From contig QHSP01000054.1 in NCBI GenBank assembly GCA_003220495.1, positions 1 through 49,405 of the forward strand: a stretch of 49,405 nt of DNA, given 5' to 3'. Positions within the stretch are counted from its first letter, which is position 1. Each line of letters opens with the position of its first letter. This document shows, piece after piece, positions 33,232 to 41,921 of this stretch. Both the position numbers and the translations under genes were made by a program. Below the pieces are notes generated by a model. It did no database searches. It worked only from the letters and a program-made list of their open reading frames with translations, and was not told where the DNA came from. The DNA comes from Candidatus Rokuibacteriota bacterium (GTDB lineage Bacteria; Methylomirabilota; Methylomirabilia; Rokubacteriales; CSP1-6).

Positions 33232-34473
33232 ATGAACGCCACCACCGTTTCCGTCAACGGCCGCGCCTATCGCGCTCCTCGCCGCCCCGTCGTCGTGGTC
33301 TGCATCGACGGGTCCGAGCCTGACTACTTCGAGCGGGGCCTCGCCGGACATACGACGCCCGCCATCGCGCGCTTCCGGAGGGAGGGCGTGTATCGCGTTG
33401 CCCGGGCCGTCGTGCCGAGCTTCACGAATCCGAACAATCTTTCGATCGTCACCGGCGCTTCCCCGGCCGTCCACGGGATCTCGGGCAACTACTTCTACGA
33501 TCCCGCGACCGGTCAGGAGGTGATGATGAACGATCCGAAGTTCCTGCGCTGCGAGACCCTCCTGGCGGCGCTGTCGCGGGCCGGCGGGCGGGTGGCGGTG
33601 GTCACGGCCAAGGACAAGCTCCGACGCCTCCTCGGCCACGGGATGGACGGAATCTGTTTCTCGTCGGAGAAGGCCGACCAGACGACCAAGGGCGAGCACG
33701 GCATTGATCGGGCCACGGACCTCGTCAGCATGCCGGTGCCGTCGGTCTACAGCGCAGCGTTGTCGGAATACGTGCTGGCGGCCGGACTCGAGCTCCTCGA
33801 GCGAGAGCGCCCAGACGCCATGTACCTGTCGCTGACCGACTACGTCCAGCACAAGCACGCTCCCGGGGCCCCGGCCGCGACGGCCTTCTACGTGATGCTC
33901 GACCGTTACTTCGACGCGTTCGACCGCGCCGGCGCGGTGCTCGGGATCACGGCCGACCACGGCATGAACGCCAAGTCCAATCCCGACGGCACGCCGAACG
34001 TGGTCTACCTGCGTCCGCTGCTCGACGAGCTCGTTGGAGCCGGCCGCTCGCGCGTGATCCTGCCGATCACGGATCCCTACGTCGTGCACCACGGCGCGCT
34101 CGGCTCGTTCGCCACGATCTACCTCGACGACGCGACGCAGGCGAAGACAGTGGCGGCCCATCTCGCGGCGACACCCGGCATCGCCGAGGTCTACGACAAC
34201 GCGACGGGCTGCGCTCGGTTCGAGCTCCCGCGCGACCGTGTCGGCGATCTGATCGTCGTCGGCGACACCCACACGGTCCTCGGGAAGTCGCCCGAGGAGC
34301 ACGACCTTTCGCTGCTCGAGGAGCCGCTCCGCTCGCACGGCGGCGTGTCGGAACAGACCGTGCCCTTCGTCATCAACCGGCCGCTCGACGAGGCGCACGC
34401 GCGGCGACTCGGCGGCGCCGCTGACTTGAGGAACTTCGATTTGTTCGACTACGTGCTCAACGGGGTGAGCTGA
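33232..34473 (+). CDS. phnA: Phosphonoacetate hydrolase
   Basis: A 413-residue enzyme of the alkaline phosphatase superfamily that splits phosphonoacetate to acetate and phosphate using two zinc ions. Metal and nucleophile positions are visible: Asp in VVVCIDGSEPDYF, Thr in PSFTNPNNLSIVTGA, Asp/His in SLTDYVQHKHAPG, AspHis in ITADHGMNAKSNP and the last His in LRSHGGVSEQTVPFV. PhnX/PhnW or PhnY genes are absent, so it may act on imported phosphonoacetate. TAGTAT lies ten bases before ATG 33232, indicating a very short leader. Confidence 0.9.
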   Translation: MNATTVSVNGRAYRAPRRPVVVVCIDGSEPDYFERGLAGHTTPAIARFRREGVYRVARAVVPSFTNPNNLSIVTGASPAVHGISGNYFYDPATGQEVMMNDPKFLRCETLLAALSRAGGRVAVVTAKDKLRRLLGHGMDGICFSSEKADQTTKGEHGIDRATDLVSMPVPSVYSAALSEYVLAAGLELLERERPDAMYLSLTDYVQHKHAPGAPAATAFYVMLDRYFDAFDRAGAVLGITADHGMNAKSNPDGTPNVVYLRPLLDELVGAGRSRVILPITDPYVVHHGALGSFATIYLDDATQAKTVAAHLAATPGIAEVYDNATGCARFELPRDRVGDLIVVGDTHTVLGKSPEEHDLSLLEEPLRSHGGVSEQTVPFVINRPLDEAHARRLGGAADLRNFDLFDYVLNGVS

Positions 34474-34478
34474 GGCGA

Positions 34479-34505
34479 CGTCCGGCCGCGGCGGAGCGGC
34501 GGACG
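34479..34505. terminator. Hairpin between convergent phnA and small Cys gene
   Basis: CGTCCG (34479-34484) pairs with CGGACG (34500-34505); after one bulged G, CCGC pairs with GCGG around GGCGGA. It lies just after the phnA stop. No T-tract. Confidence 0.5.
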
Positions 34506-34515
34506 CCCGGCGCCG

Positions 34516-34746
34516 CTACTCGGTGCGTTGCGCGCGCGCTTCCTCGGCGGCCTTGATCTCGTCGGCGAACATCGCGCTCGTCAGCGGGCAGGGGGGCTTG
34601 TTCTCGTCGACGTACTGGCAATCGGTCTGGTTGCACTGCACGAAGTAACCCTGGGGCCGTCCGAACCCCCCGGGCCGACGCAGTCGGATCTCCACGCTCT
34701 CGGACACGACACCACACCAGAACTCGCGGGCACGGCTTCGGCTCAC
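34516..34746 (-). CDS. Small cysteine-containing protein of unknown function
   Basis: A 76-residue protein with four cysteines: REFWCGVVSESVEIRLRRPGG, then VQCNQTDCQYVDENKPPCPL. C-x4-C and the later CPL suggest metal binding, but no named family was recognised. The last third is an acidic helix (FADEIKAAEEARAQ). It is a stand-alone gene convergent with phnA. Confidence 0.7.
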   Translation of the reverse strand: MSRSRAREFWCGVVSESVEIRLRRPGGFGRPQGYFVQCNQTDCQYVDENKPPCPLTSAMFADEIKAAEEARAQRTE

Positions 34747-34971
34747 GTCATCTCCTCAGCGCGACCCGATTTGCCATCGCGCTCGAATACTAGGGACTCG
34801 ATCAACATACGCCAGGAGCCGCGTTGACACAATATGTCTCTGAGCTTTTTGATCGCGCTGGCGGCGAATTCTGTCGAACGACGGTCTGGATTCGGCTATA
34901 AAGGACCTGATTCGCAAGCGTACCGGCATCGCCCGAAAGCTGCACCGTTCGAAGAGGAGGGGTTCGTCGTC

Positions 34972-35907
34972 TTGCCTCGAGTCCTGATCGGCCGTCTCCG
35001 CTTCGCCACGGCCCTGTGGACGGTGGCGATCGCGGTGGTGGCACTCGCTGGGTGCGGCGGCTTGTCGAACGGGGTCAGGACCGAGTCGTCGCTGCTGATC
35101 GTTCTCGAACCCGCGGGCTCGAGCCCCGGGAGGCCGGACTTCGACCAATCGTCGATCGCGTCGAGCAGCCCGGTCGACCCTTCCGCGGTGTTGCCGGTCA
35201 CGCCGGTCATGGGCGAGGGCGGGGACGACGGCGCCGAGGTGACGATCGCCCAGGCCCAGACCACGACCGAGGACAAGGAGACCGGCGGTCCGCCGAGCGA
35301 CGAGGAGGACAACGATCCCTGGGAGCGGTTCAACGAGAAGGTGTTCGAGTTCAATCGGCAAACCGACCGGTTCGTGCTGAAGCCGGTTGCGCAGGTCTAT
35401 AGCGTGATCGTGCCCGAGCCGTTCCAGTTGATGATCGCGAACGGTTTCGACAACATCTCCTTCGTGCCCCGGATGGTCAACAGCCTCCTGCAGTTGAAAG
35501 TGGGCGGCGCGAGCCGCGAGCTCTCGCGCTTCCTGATCAACAGCACCCTCGGCATCGGGGGGTTGTTCGATGCGGCGAAGTACTGGGGCATCGAGAAGAG
35601 CCGCGAAGACTTCGGGCAGACGCTCGGAGTCTGGGGGGTAAGCCCGGGCCCGTATCTCATCGTGCCGTTCATGGAGCCGATGACGGTCCGTGATGGGATC
35701 GGCCGAGGCGTCGACAGCTTGATGAATCCCATGTCCTACTTCATCCCGTTCATCTGGACCGGAATCAGCTTGAAGCTCGGCGAGATCGTCAACGATCGCG
35801 CGCTGAACCTCGACCTGTTCCAGGGTTTCGAGGAAAGCGTCGTCGATCTCTACAGCGCCGTCCGACACGGCTATCTCCGACGCCGGGAGCAGCTGATCAA
35901 GGAGTAA
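34972..35907 (+). CDS. mlaA: MlaA (VacJ)-family outer-membrane lipoprotein, TTG start
   Basis: About 311 residues. A lipobox (VVALAGC) ends the signal peptide, a Ser/Pro/Asp-rich linker of about 80 residues follows, then the MlaA domain with NDPWERFNEKVFEFN, FISFVPRMVNSLLQ-like FDNISFVPRMVNSLLQ, GGASRELSRFLINSTLG and REDFGQTLGVWGVSPGPYLIVPF. It removes misplaced phospholipids from the outer leaflet. TTG 34972 was chosen because GAGGAGGGG lies nine bases before it; ATG 34834 would put 46 non-signal residues in front of the hydrophobic segment. The linker is longer than usual. Confidence 0.87.
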   Translation: MPRVLIGRLRFATALWTVAIAVVALAGCGGLSNGVRTESSLLIVLEPAGSSPGRPDFDQSSIASSSPVDPSAVLPVTPVMGEGGDDGAEVTIAQAQTTTEDKETGGPPSDEEDNDPWERFNEKVFEFNRQTDRFVLKPVAQVYSVIVPEPFQLMIANGFDNISFVPRMVNSLLQLKVGGASRELSRFLINSTLGIGGLFDAAKYWGIEKSREDFGQTLGVWGVSPGPYLIVPFMEPMTVRDGIGRGVDSLMNPMSYFIPFIWTGISLKLGEIVNDRALNLDLFQGFEESVVDLYSAVRHGYLRRREQLIKE

Positions 35908-35908
35908 C

Positions 35909-36844
35909 GTGAGGGGGCGCGTCATCCTCCTCGGATTCGTCGGCGCGGCGGCCGCCTGCGGCTACTTCGTCTGGGTCGCGCTGACCGCCAGTATCGCTCC
36001 CGCTCGGGCGAGCGCCGACCGTGGCGGCGTCAAGGCGGGTCGCGAACTGTACGTTCGCCACTGCGCGACCTGTCACGGCGATGGCGGTCGCGGCGACGGA
36101 GCATCGGCCGCCGCGTTCGCGACAAAGCCCGCCGACCTGACCGACGGCCGTCTCATGAACGGACTTCCCGACGAGTTTCTGTTCAACGTCATCATGCACG
36201 GAGGCCCGGCCGAAGGGCTCTCTCCCGGGATGCCGCCGCTGTCGGCCTATCTAGGGGACGACCAGGCGCATCAGGTGATCCAGTACGTTCGCTCGGTCGC
36301 GGTGCCACCCTTCCGCCCGGAGACGGCGAAGCCGCTCGTGTCGCTCCCGCAGGCGCCCCGTCAGCCGATTCTCTTCAGCCACGTGGTCCACGCCGGGTCG
36401 TTCCAGATCCCCTGCCAGTATTGCCACGCCGACGCGCGTCGATCGGAGTACGCCGGCCTTCCCTCCGTCGAGCGCTGCCTGGGCTGCCACAAGATCATCG
36501 GCGCCCAGGACAATCCGGAGATCGCGAAGATCCACGACTATGCGAACCGTGGTCAGCCGATCCCCTGGGTCCGGGTCTTCAAGGTCCCGGAGTTCACCGT
36601 CTTCCCGCACAAACCCCACGTGCGCTTCGGGCTCGAATGCCAGACTTGCCACGGCCCCATCGAGCGGATGCGGGTGGTCGGCGCGGACACGGGACCGAAG
36701 CTGCGTGATGACCTCACTCGGCTTCTCGGTTTCAGGCCGCCGCCTCGACCGTTGACGATGGGGTGGTGCGTCGACTGCCATCGCGAGCAGAACACGACTC
36801 GCGGGAGCCACGCGCCCCTCGAGTGCGTCGTCTGCCATCACTGA
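35909..36844 (+). CDS. Hexahaem cytochrome c, membrane-anchored
   Basis: A 311-residue protein with an N-terminal membrane anchor (VILLGFVGAAAACGYFVWVAL) and six CxxCH sites: CATCH, CQYCH, CLGCH, CQTCH, CVDCH and CVVCH. The first belongs to a class I cytochrome c domain (about 40-130, with MPPLSAYL supplying a Met ligand). The other five form a class III / ActA-like multihaem part. It should be periplasmic and pass electrons in respiration. Other alternative-complex III genes (actB onward) are absent, so this is a solitary carrier. GTG 35909 is one base after the mlaA stop. Confidence 0.87.
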   Translation: MRGRVILLGFVGAAAACGYFVWVALTASIAPARASADRGGVKAGRELYVRHCATCHGDGGRGDGASAAAFATKPADLTDGRLMNGLPDEFLFNVIMHGGPAEGLSPGMPPLSAYLGDDQAHQVIQYVRSVAVPPFRPETAKPLVSLPQAPRQPILFSHVVHAGSFQIPCQYCHADARRSEYAGLPSVERCLGCHKIIGAQDNPEIAKIHDYANRGQPIPWVRVFKVPEFTVFPHKPHVRFGLECQTCHGPIERMRVVGADTGPKLRDDLTRLLGFRPPPRPLTMGWCVDCHREQNTTRGSHAPLECVVCHH

Positions 36845-37000
36845 TCGCCTTGCGCCTCGAACTTATCCGGAAAACGTCTCGGCAAGCGTCTCGGTCCGGG
36901 CTATCCCGTCGGTAGGGGTCTCGACTGTCGGCGCTACCGGGGATGGGACCGGCGCCGGTGGTAAGAAATTGGGCGAAGGCCGCGCTAGTTCCGCTATTTT

Positions 37001-38356
37001 ATGACTATGGACAATATCCTGGTCGTCGACGACGAACGGAACATCCGCACGCTCTGTTCGCGGGTGTTGGCCGGGGACCAGATCGAAGTCCAAGGGGTTG
37101 GCACGGGCAAAGAGGGGCTCCAGACAGCCGACGAAGTGAGCCCCGACCTGGTATTGCTCGACCTCCGCCTCCCGGACATGGACGGTATCGATGTCCTCCG
37201 CGCCCTCAAGGGCCGCCATCCCGAGACCGCGGTCATCATCATCACCGGGTTCGGCCAGATCCAGAGCGCAGTCGAGGCGATGAAGGCGGGCGCCACGGAC
37301 TATCTCGAGAAGCCCTTCGAGCACCTGGACAAGCTCAAGCTGGCGGTCTCTCGCGCGCTCGAAGAGGTGCGGGCCCGTCGAGAGATCCAGCGCCTGCACC
37401 GTCTCCAGGAAAAGGAGTATCGCGTCGACCAGCTCATCGGCGAGTCTGAGGGAACACGCCGGCTCCGTGAGCTGATCGGCAAGCTCGCGCGGAGCGAGGC
37501 GGCCACGATCCTGATCCACGGTGAGAGTGGAACCGGGAAGGAGCTCGTCGCGCGGGGGCTCCACTACGAGAGCTCGCGACGGGACTCGCCGTTCATGGAA
37601 GTCAACTGCGCGGCAATCACCGAGACGTTGTTCGAGAGCGAGCTGTTCGGCCACGAGAAGGGCGCGTTCACCGACGCCAAGGCGGCGAAGAAGGGCCTGA
37701 TGGAGCTGGCCGACCGCGGCACGCTGTTCCTCGACGAGGTCAGCGAGATGTCGCTCAATAGCCAGGCGAAGTTTCTCCGAGTCCTGCAGGAGCGGGTGCT
37801 CCGGCGGGTGGGCGGGACGCGGGACATCAAGGTGGACTTGCGGATCATCGCCGCGACCAACCGGTCACTCGAGATGCGCGTGAAGGAGGGACTGTTCCGC
37901 GAGGACCTCTACTATCGGCTCAACGTGATTCCGATCCACATTCCGCCGCTGCGCGAGCGGCGCGACGACATCATGCCGCTCGCTCGACATTTCGTCACGG
38001 ATGCGAACACGCGCTTCCACAAATCTATCAAAGGATTCACCCCGGATGCCGAGCGACTCATGGTCGGCTACCAATGGCCGGGCAACGTCCGAGAGCTCCG
38101 GAATCTGATCGAGCGCCTCGTCATCCTCGGTAGCTCCGAGCACATCGAGCCTCAGCACCTCCCGGTGCAGTTCGCGACTCAGGTCCGTCAGGCCGTGCTG
38201 CCCGAATCGTCGACCGACGAGCCGCGGACCCTGGCCGAGGTCGAGCGCGCCTATATCGCCCAGATCATGCAGCGCGTGGAATCGAACAAGAGCAAGGCGG
38301 CCAAGATCCTCGGCATCTCGCGCCAGACGCTGCGCAAGAAGCTGATGGAAGAGTGA
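37001..38356 (+). CDS. Sigma-54-dependent response regulator (NtrC/AtoC type)
   Basis: A 451-residue activator. A receiver domain with Asp54 (LVLLDLRLPDMDG) is followed by an AAA+ domain with Walker A GESGTGKE, the sigma-54 contact loop GHEKGAFTDA and Walker B TLFLDEVSEMS, and a Fis-type helix-turn-helix (NKSKAAKILGISRQTLRKKL). Every key motif is intact, so it should open sigma-54 promoters. A GG-N10-GC element lies about 125 bases downstream, before the next gene. No partner kinase is adjacent; kinases at 45-49 kb are candidates. Confidence 0.92.
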   Translation: MTMDNILVVDDERNIRTLCSRVLAGDQIEVQGVGTGKEGLQTADEVSPDLVLLDLRLPDMDGIDVLRALKGRHPETAVIIITGFGQIQSAVEAMKAGATDYLEKPFEHLDKLKLAVSRALEEVRARREIQRLHRLQEKEYRVDQLIGESEGTRRLRELIGKLARSEAATILIHGESGTGKELVARGLHYESSRRDSPFMEVNCAAITETLFESELFGHEKGAFTDAKAAKKGLMELADRGTLFLDEVSEMSLNSQAKFLRVLQERVLRRVGGTRDIKVDLRIIAATNRSLEMRVKEGLFREDLYYRLNVIPIHIPPLRERRDDIMPLARHFVTDANTRFHKSIKGFTPDAERLMVGYQWPGNVRELRNLIERLVILGSSEHIEPQHLPVQFATQVRQAVLPESSTDEPRTLAEVERAYIAQIMQRVESNKSKAAKILGISRQTLRKKLMEE

Positions 38357-38621
38357 CGGTTCGATCAGTCCATCGCCACTGGTGAGTTCGAGGCCACCCC
38401 GGACCCGAGGATCCGGAAAATCCCAAGTAGTTGAAAATGAATTCTTTCCGGAATGGGGTCGCCCCGCTCTGTGAAATCTTGGCAATTAATCAGCCATTCG
38501 AGGCTGGAGCCGGAAATCCCAAATTGATTGATTTGCTGGATACTTGCAAGCGCTTGAACCCTTGGTCCTCCGTTTGCTACTTCTTCGTGCGAGCCTCGCA
38601 CCAAAACGGCCAGGGGAGAGA
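38357..38621. other. AT-richer intergenic region upstream of the nuclease-like gene
   Basis: About 265 bases with more A and T than its surroundings. It contains the candidate sigma-54 promoter at 38479-38494. A 64-codon frame (38431-38625) runs through it but shows no recognisable protein and overlaps the next start, so I treat it as non-coding. Confidence 0.5.
38479..38494 (+). promoter_or_regulatory. Candidate sigma-54 (-24/-12) promoter
   Basis: TTGGCAATTAATCAGC has the invariant GG, ten bases, GC arrangement. The -24 part fits well (TTGGCA) and the -12 part is a weaker match (CAGC instead of TTGC). It lies behind the sigma-54 activator gene and about 130 bases before ATG 38622. Confidence 0.45.
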
Positions 38622-39959
38622 ATGATGAGACCGACGTTCAGGAAGCTGGAAGTCAAGGACATCGGCAGCTTGGAGCGGCTCGTCGCCGAGAATGCAGACG
38701 GCGTCGAGCCAGGCCTGAAGGTCGTCGACTCGCGTCTGCTCCTCGGCCAGGCTGCGATCGACCTCGTCGGTCTCGACGGGAAGGGCTCGCTCGTGCTGAT
38801 CGCGCTCGACTTCAGCGCTGACGACGGCCTTCTCCTCCGGGTCATGGACGCCTATTCCTGGTGTCTCGAGTACCCCGACACGCTCCGTCGTCTCTACCCG
38901 ATGGCTCAGGCTTCCGCTCGGCCGCCGCGAATCCTCTTCATCGTGGAGAAGATGAGCGACGCGTTACTGCGCCGGATCAAGCAGCTCAGCTTCCTCGAGA
39001 TCGATTGCTTCGAGTTCCGCCATCTGGAGGTGAACGGCGCGTCGGTCGTGTATTTCGATCACGTGGAGCGGCTTCGCAAGTCGGTCATCGAGTCGACGGG
39101 CGATGGTCCCGCCCCGGCTCCCGCAGCCCCTGCGCCGGTTGTGGAGGCGCGCGTCGAGCCCCGTGTCGGGCCGGTCAAGCCTGCGATCGAGTGGCCGACG
39201 CGCGTCGAGTCGCGCGAGCCCGTGAGCGAGCCCAAGCGAATCGACCCGCCCAGGGCTGTCGCTCCGGAGCCGATTCGCTTCGAGCCCGCTGCGGCCGTGG
39301 TGGCCGAGCCGGAGCCCGTTGCGCCGATCGCGGCCATCCCGAGCGCGCCCGCTCCGATCGTGGCAGCGCCGCGCGCGGTCGTCGAAGTCCAGGCGCCGCC
39401 GGTGGTCGAGTATCAGAGTGTGAAGCTCGAAGCCGCCGCCGTAGCGCCGGCTCCTGACCCGGCCGCCGTGATGCCGGCCGAGCCCGCGCTCGTGCTCGAG
39501 TCCCTCGAGTCGACGTCCACGCGGGCTCACACGAACGGACACGTGCACGAACCCGTCGTCGCGCCCGTGGTCGAGGCCTCCCCGAGCGTACCCGCGCAAG
39601 TCGAGGAGCCGGTTGCCGCCGCTCCGTCGATCGCCGCCCCCGAGGTGCCGGCCGCTCCGGTCCGGCCGATAGAACCCGCTCCCGTCTCGGCTCCGCCGGT
39701 TTGGGCGAAGCCAGGATCGCAGCCTAGCGGGGCGCGGCCGCATTTCTTCGCGCAGGCGACGAAGACCACGACACCGGTCGAAGCTCCGGCCATGGTCGCC
39801 GCAGTGGCGGCGGCCGCCGAACCGGCCACGCAACCAGCCGCGAGCAAGGTTGGGCTGGAAGTCGACGACCGCCCGGAGCTCGAGTCGCTGAGCTTCCCGA
39901 AGGACGGTCTGTCCCGCCAGTGGCTGGAGTTTCTCAGCCAGCTCGGCGCGACAAAGTAA
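38622..39959 (+). CDS. Degenerate PD-(D/E)XK nuclease-fold protein with long Ala/Pro/Glu-rich tail
   Basis: About 445 residues. Residues 25-150 resemble NucS/DUF91-type nuclease-fold domains: AAIDLVGLDGKGSLVLIALD has the Asp47 position but the usual E-x-K reads A61-L-D63. It continues with PPRILFIVEKMSDALLRRIK and IDCFEFRHLEV. So the fold is present but the catalytic Glu and Lys are lost. Residues 155-405 are low-complexity Ala/Pro/Val/Glu, probably disordered. A short conserved-looking C-terminus follows (DDRPELESLSFPKDGLSRQWLEFLSQLG). It may be a scaffold or adaptor in the surrounding signalling system. Confidence 0.72.
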   Translation: MMRPTFRKLEVKDIGSLERLVAENADGVEPGLKVVDSRLLLGQAAIDLVGLDGKGSLVLIALDFSADDGLLLRVMDAYSWCLEYPDTLRRLYPMAQASARPPRILFIVEKMSDALLRRIKQLSFLEIDCFEFRHLEVNGASVVYFDHVERLRKSVIESTGDGPAPAPAAPAPVVEARVEPRVGPVKPAIEWPTRVESREPVSEPKRIDPPRAVAPEPIRFEPAAAVVAEPEPVAPIAAIPSAPAPIVAAPRAVVEVQAPPVVEYQSVKLEAAAVAPAPDPAAVMPAEPALVLESLESTSTRAHTNGHVHEPVVAPVVEASPSVPAQVEEPVAAAPSIAAPEVPAAPVRPIEPAPVSAPPVWAKPGSQPSGARPHFFAQATKTTTPVEAPAMVAAVAAAAEPATQPAASKVGLEVDDRPELESLSFPKDGLSRQWLEFLSQLGATK

Positions 39960-39970
39960 CGGGAGTTCCT

Positions 39971-41533
39971 GTGACGACCACGACGGATGGCGAGACTCAG
40001 GTCACCGGCGGCGCGCCGGCTGAGCGGCTCCGCGTTTTGCTGGTCGACGACAATGCGTCGGTTCTCCGGTTCCTGGCATCTGCGTTCTCAGCGAACGGAT
40101 GTCAGGTGACGACGGCGTCGACCGCCGAGCTGGCCCTCGAGCAGTTGAGCGACGATCCTTACGACCTCGTGGTGTCCGACATCAAGATGCCGGGGCTGAG
40201 CGGGCTCGACCTGCTCCGCGCCGTCAAAGGCAAGCAGCCCGGAACCCCTGTGGTGCTGATCACGGGCGTGCCCTCGGTCAACTCGGCGGTCTTCGGCCTG
40301 CGGCACGGCGCGTACGACTATCTGCCCAAGCCCTTCTCGGTCACCGAGGTGAAGGAGCTCATTCGCCGGCTGCGACGTGACCGGGCCGACGGCAACGGCA
40401 ACGTCAACTATCCGGCCGGGCTGACGGAAGAGCTCGCGCGCCGCCAGGGCGGCGTCGAGGCGATCTCGCGGATCGGTGAGATCGCCCTGCAGGGTCTCGA
40501 GCCGAGCGTCTTCGCCGAGAAGGTGGTCGAGTACACGATGCAGAGCCTCCGGTGCGACGGGGCGCTCATGCTGCTGCGCGACCAGGGCGGGCAGTTCAAC
40601 GCGAGCCGGAAGGGCGAGCCGTCGATGGTCGGCCGGATCCTGACGCTCCTGCAGGCGTCGTTCGGCGACGTGGTCAAGACCGACGGCCGCGAGACGGTCG
40701 CGCTCACCAAGCGCGAGCACGGCTTCGAGGCCCTCGCCGCGATGGTGCCGGGTGTGGGCGATGCGATGGGCATCCTCTGCATTGGGCGCAGCGCCGAGCA
40801 CGGGGGCTTCCTGCCGGACGAGAAGGCACTCCTGCTCGGGTACGCGCAGACCACGGCGGTCGCCCTCCAGAAGCTGCTCCTGCGCGAGAACCTCGAAAAG
40901 AACCTGATCGACACGATCTCGTCCTTCGTCATCGCGCTGGAGTCGAAGGATCCGTACTTGAAAGGCCACTCGGCGCGAGTGTCCCTGTACTCGGGCGAGC
41001 TCGCGACGGTCATGGGTGTCCCGCCGGCCGACGTGCTCATGATGAGCCGGGCCGGCATGCTTCACGACCTCGGCAAGCTCGTGATCATGGACAACATCCT
41101 CCGCAAGCCACGCCAGCTCACGGAAGAGGAGTTCGAGCTGATCCGTACCCATCCGGTGGTCGGCGACAAGATTCTCAAGCCACTGCGATTCCTCGCGTGC
41201 GAGGCGAAGGCGGTGCGTCACCACCATGAGCGCTACGACGGCAAGGGCTACCCGGACGGTCTCAAGGGCGACGACATCCCGCTCATCGCGCGGGTCGTGA
41301 CGGTCGCGGATGCGTTCGATGCGATGACGTCGGACCGCCCGTACCGGAGCAAGCGGCCGCTGGCGACGGCGCTCGAAGAGATCGGCGTCGGCGCCGGCAC
41401 GCAGTTCGATCCGACCGCCGCCGACGCGTTCCTGACGATCCCGCTGGCGCGCCTGGAGCAGATCAGCCGTCATCTCGATCTGCAATCGCCGGCGATCGAG
41501 TCGCCGGTTCCCCCGATGGTGGAGGTCCATTGA
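39971..41533 (+). CDS. Receiver-GAF-HD-GYP response regulator (c-di-GMP phosphodiesterase)
   Basis: A 520-residue regulator. The receiver has Asp70 (LVVSDIKMPGLSG), a central GAF-like domain covers about 155-305, and the HD-GYP domain has KGHSARVSLYS, MLHDLGKLVI, HHERYDGKGYPDGLKGDDIP and DAFDAMTSDRPYR. The metal ligands and the GYP loop (KGYPDG) are intact, so it should hydrolyse cyclic-di-GMP. GTG 39971 was chosen with GGGAG upstream. Its stop overlaps the next receiver gene (TTGA), so the two are co-translated. Confidence 0.9.
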   Translation: MTTTTDGETQVTGGAPAERLRVLLVDDNASVLRFLASAFSANGCQVTTASTAELALEQLSDDPYDLVVSDIKMPGLSGLDLLRAVKGKQPGTPVVLITGVPSVNSAVFGLRHGAYDYLPKPFSVTEVKELIRRLRRDRADGNGNVNYPAGLTEELARRQGGVEAISRIGEIALQGLEPSVFAEKVVEYTMQSLRCDGALMLLRDQGGQFNASRKGEPSMVGRILTLLQASFGDVVKTDGRETVALTKREHGFEALAAMVPGVGDAMGILCIGRSAEHGGFLPDEKALLLGYAQTTAVALQKLLLRENLEKNLIDTISSFVIALESKDPYLKGHSARVSLYSGELATVMGVPPADVLMMSRAGMLHDLGKLVIMDNILRKPRQLTEEEFELIRTHPVVGDKILKPLRFLACEAKAVRHHHERYDGKGYPDGLKGDDIPLIARVVTVADAFDAMTSDRPYRSKRPLATALEEIGVGAGTQFDPTAADAFLTIPLARLEQISRHLDLQSPAIESPVPPMVEVH

Positions 41534-41910
41534 CCGAGTCCTCCCGGCCAAAAATCCTCGTCGTCGACGACGCCGGCCCGGTCGTGATCCTCTGCGTCAA
41601 CGTCCTGCAGGCGCTGGGTTACGCCATCAGGGCCGCGAACCGGGGCGAGACGGCGCTCGATCTTTGCCGCAAGGAGTCGTTCGATCTCCTGGTCGTCGAC
41701 TACAAGATGCCCGGCATGAATGGCTTCGAGGTTCTCGAGCAGGCTCGCCGGATCCGTCCAGGCATGGCGTGCATGCTGATGACTGCTCACGGCACCCCCG
41801 ACATCATCAACGAGGCGACGCGCCTCGGGTTCGACTACATTCTGTTGAAGCCCTTCACGCCGTCGGAGCTCCGAGGGGCTGTCGACAAGGTCCTCGCGAG
41901 CAAAGCCTAG
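41530..41910 (+). CDS. Single-domain response regulator (CheY-like), TTG start
   Basis: A 126-residue stand-alone receiver: D13/D14, Asp57 in LLVVDYKMPGMNG, Thr in MLMTAHGT and Lys in LLKPFTPSEL. TTG 41530 overlaps the stop of the HD-GYP gene and has GGAGGT just upstream. It probably relays phosphate between the kinases and the HD-GYP or sigma-54 regulators of the same block. Confidence 0.87.
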   Translation: MTESSRPKILVVDDAGPVVILCVNVLQALGYAIRAANRGETALDLCRKESFDLLVVDYKMPGMNGFEVLEQARRIRPGMACMLMTAHGTPDIINEATRLGFDYILLKPFTPSELRGAVDKVLASKA

Positions 41911-41921
41911 GAGATCGCGGG

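Noticed and set aside
38431-38625. 64-codon frame before the nuclease-like gene
   Set aside because: No recognisable features, no good ribosome-binding site, and it runs over the candidate sigma-54 promoter.
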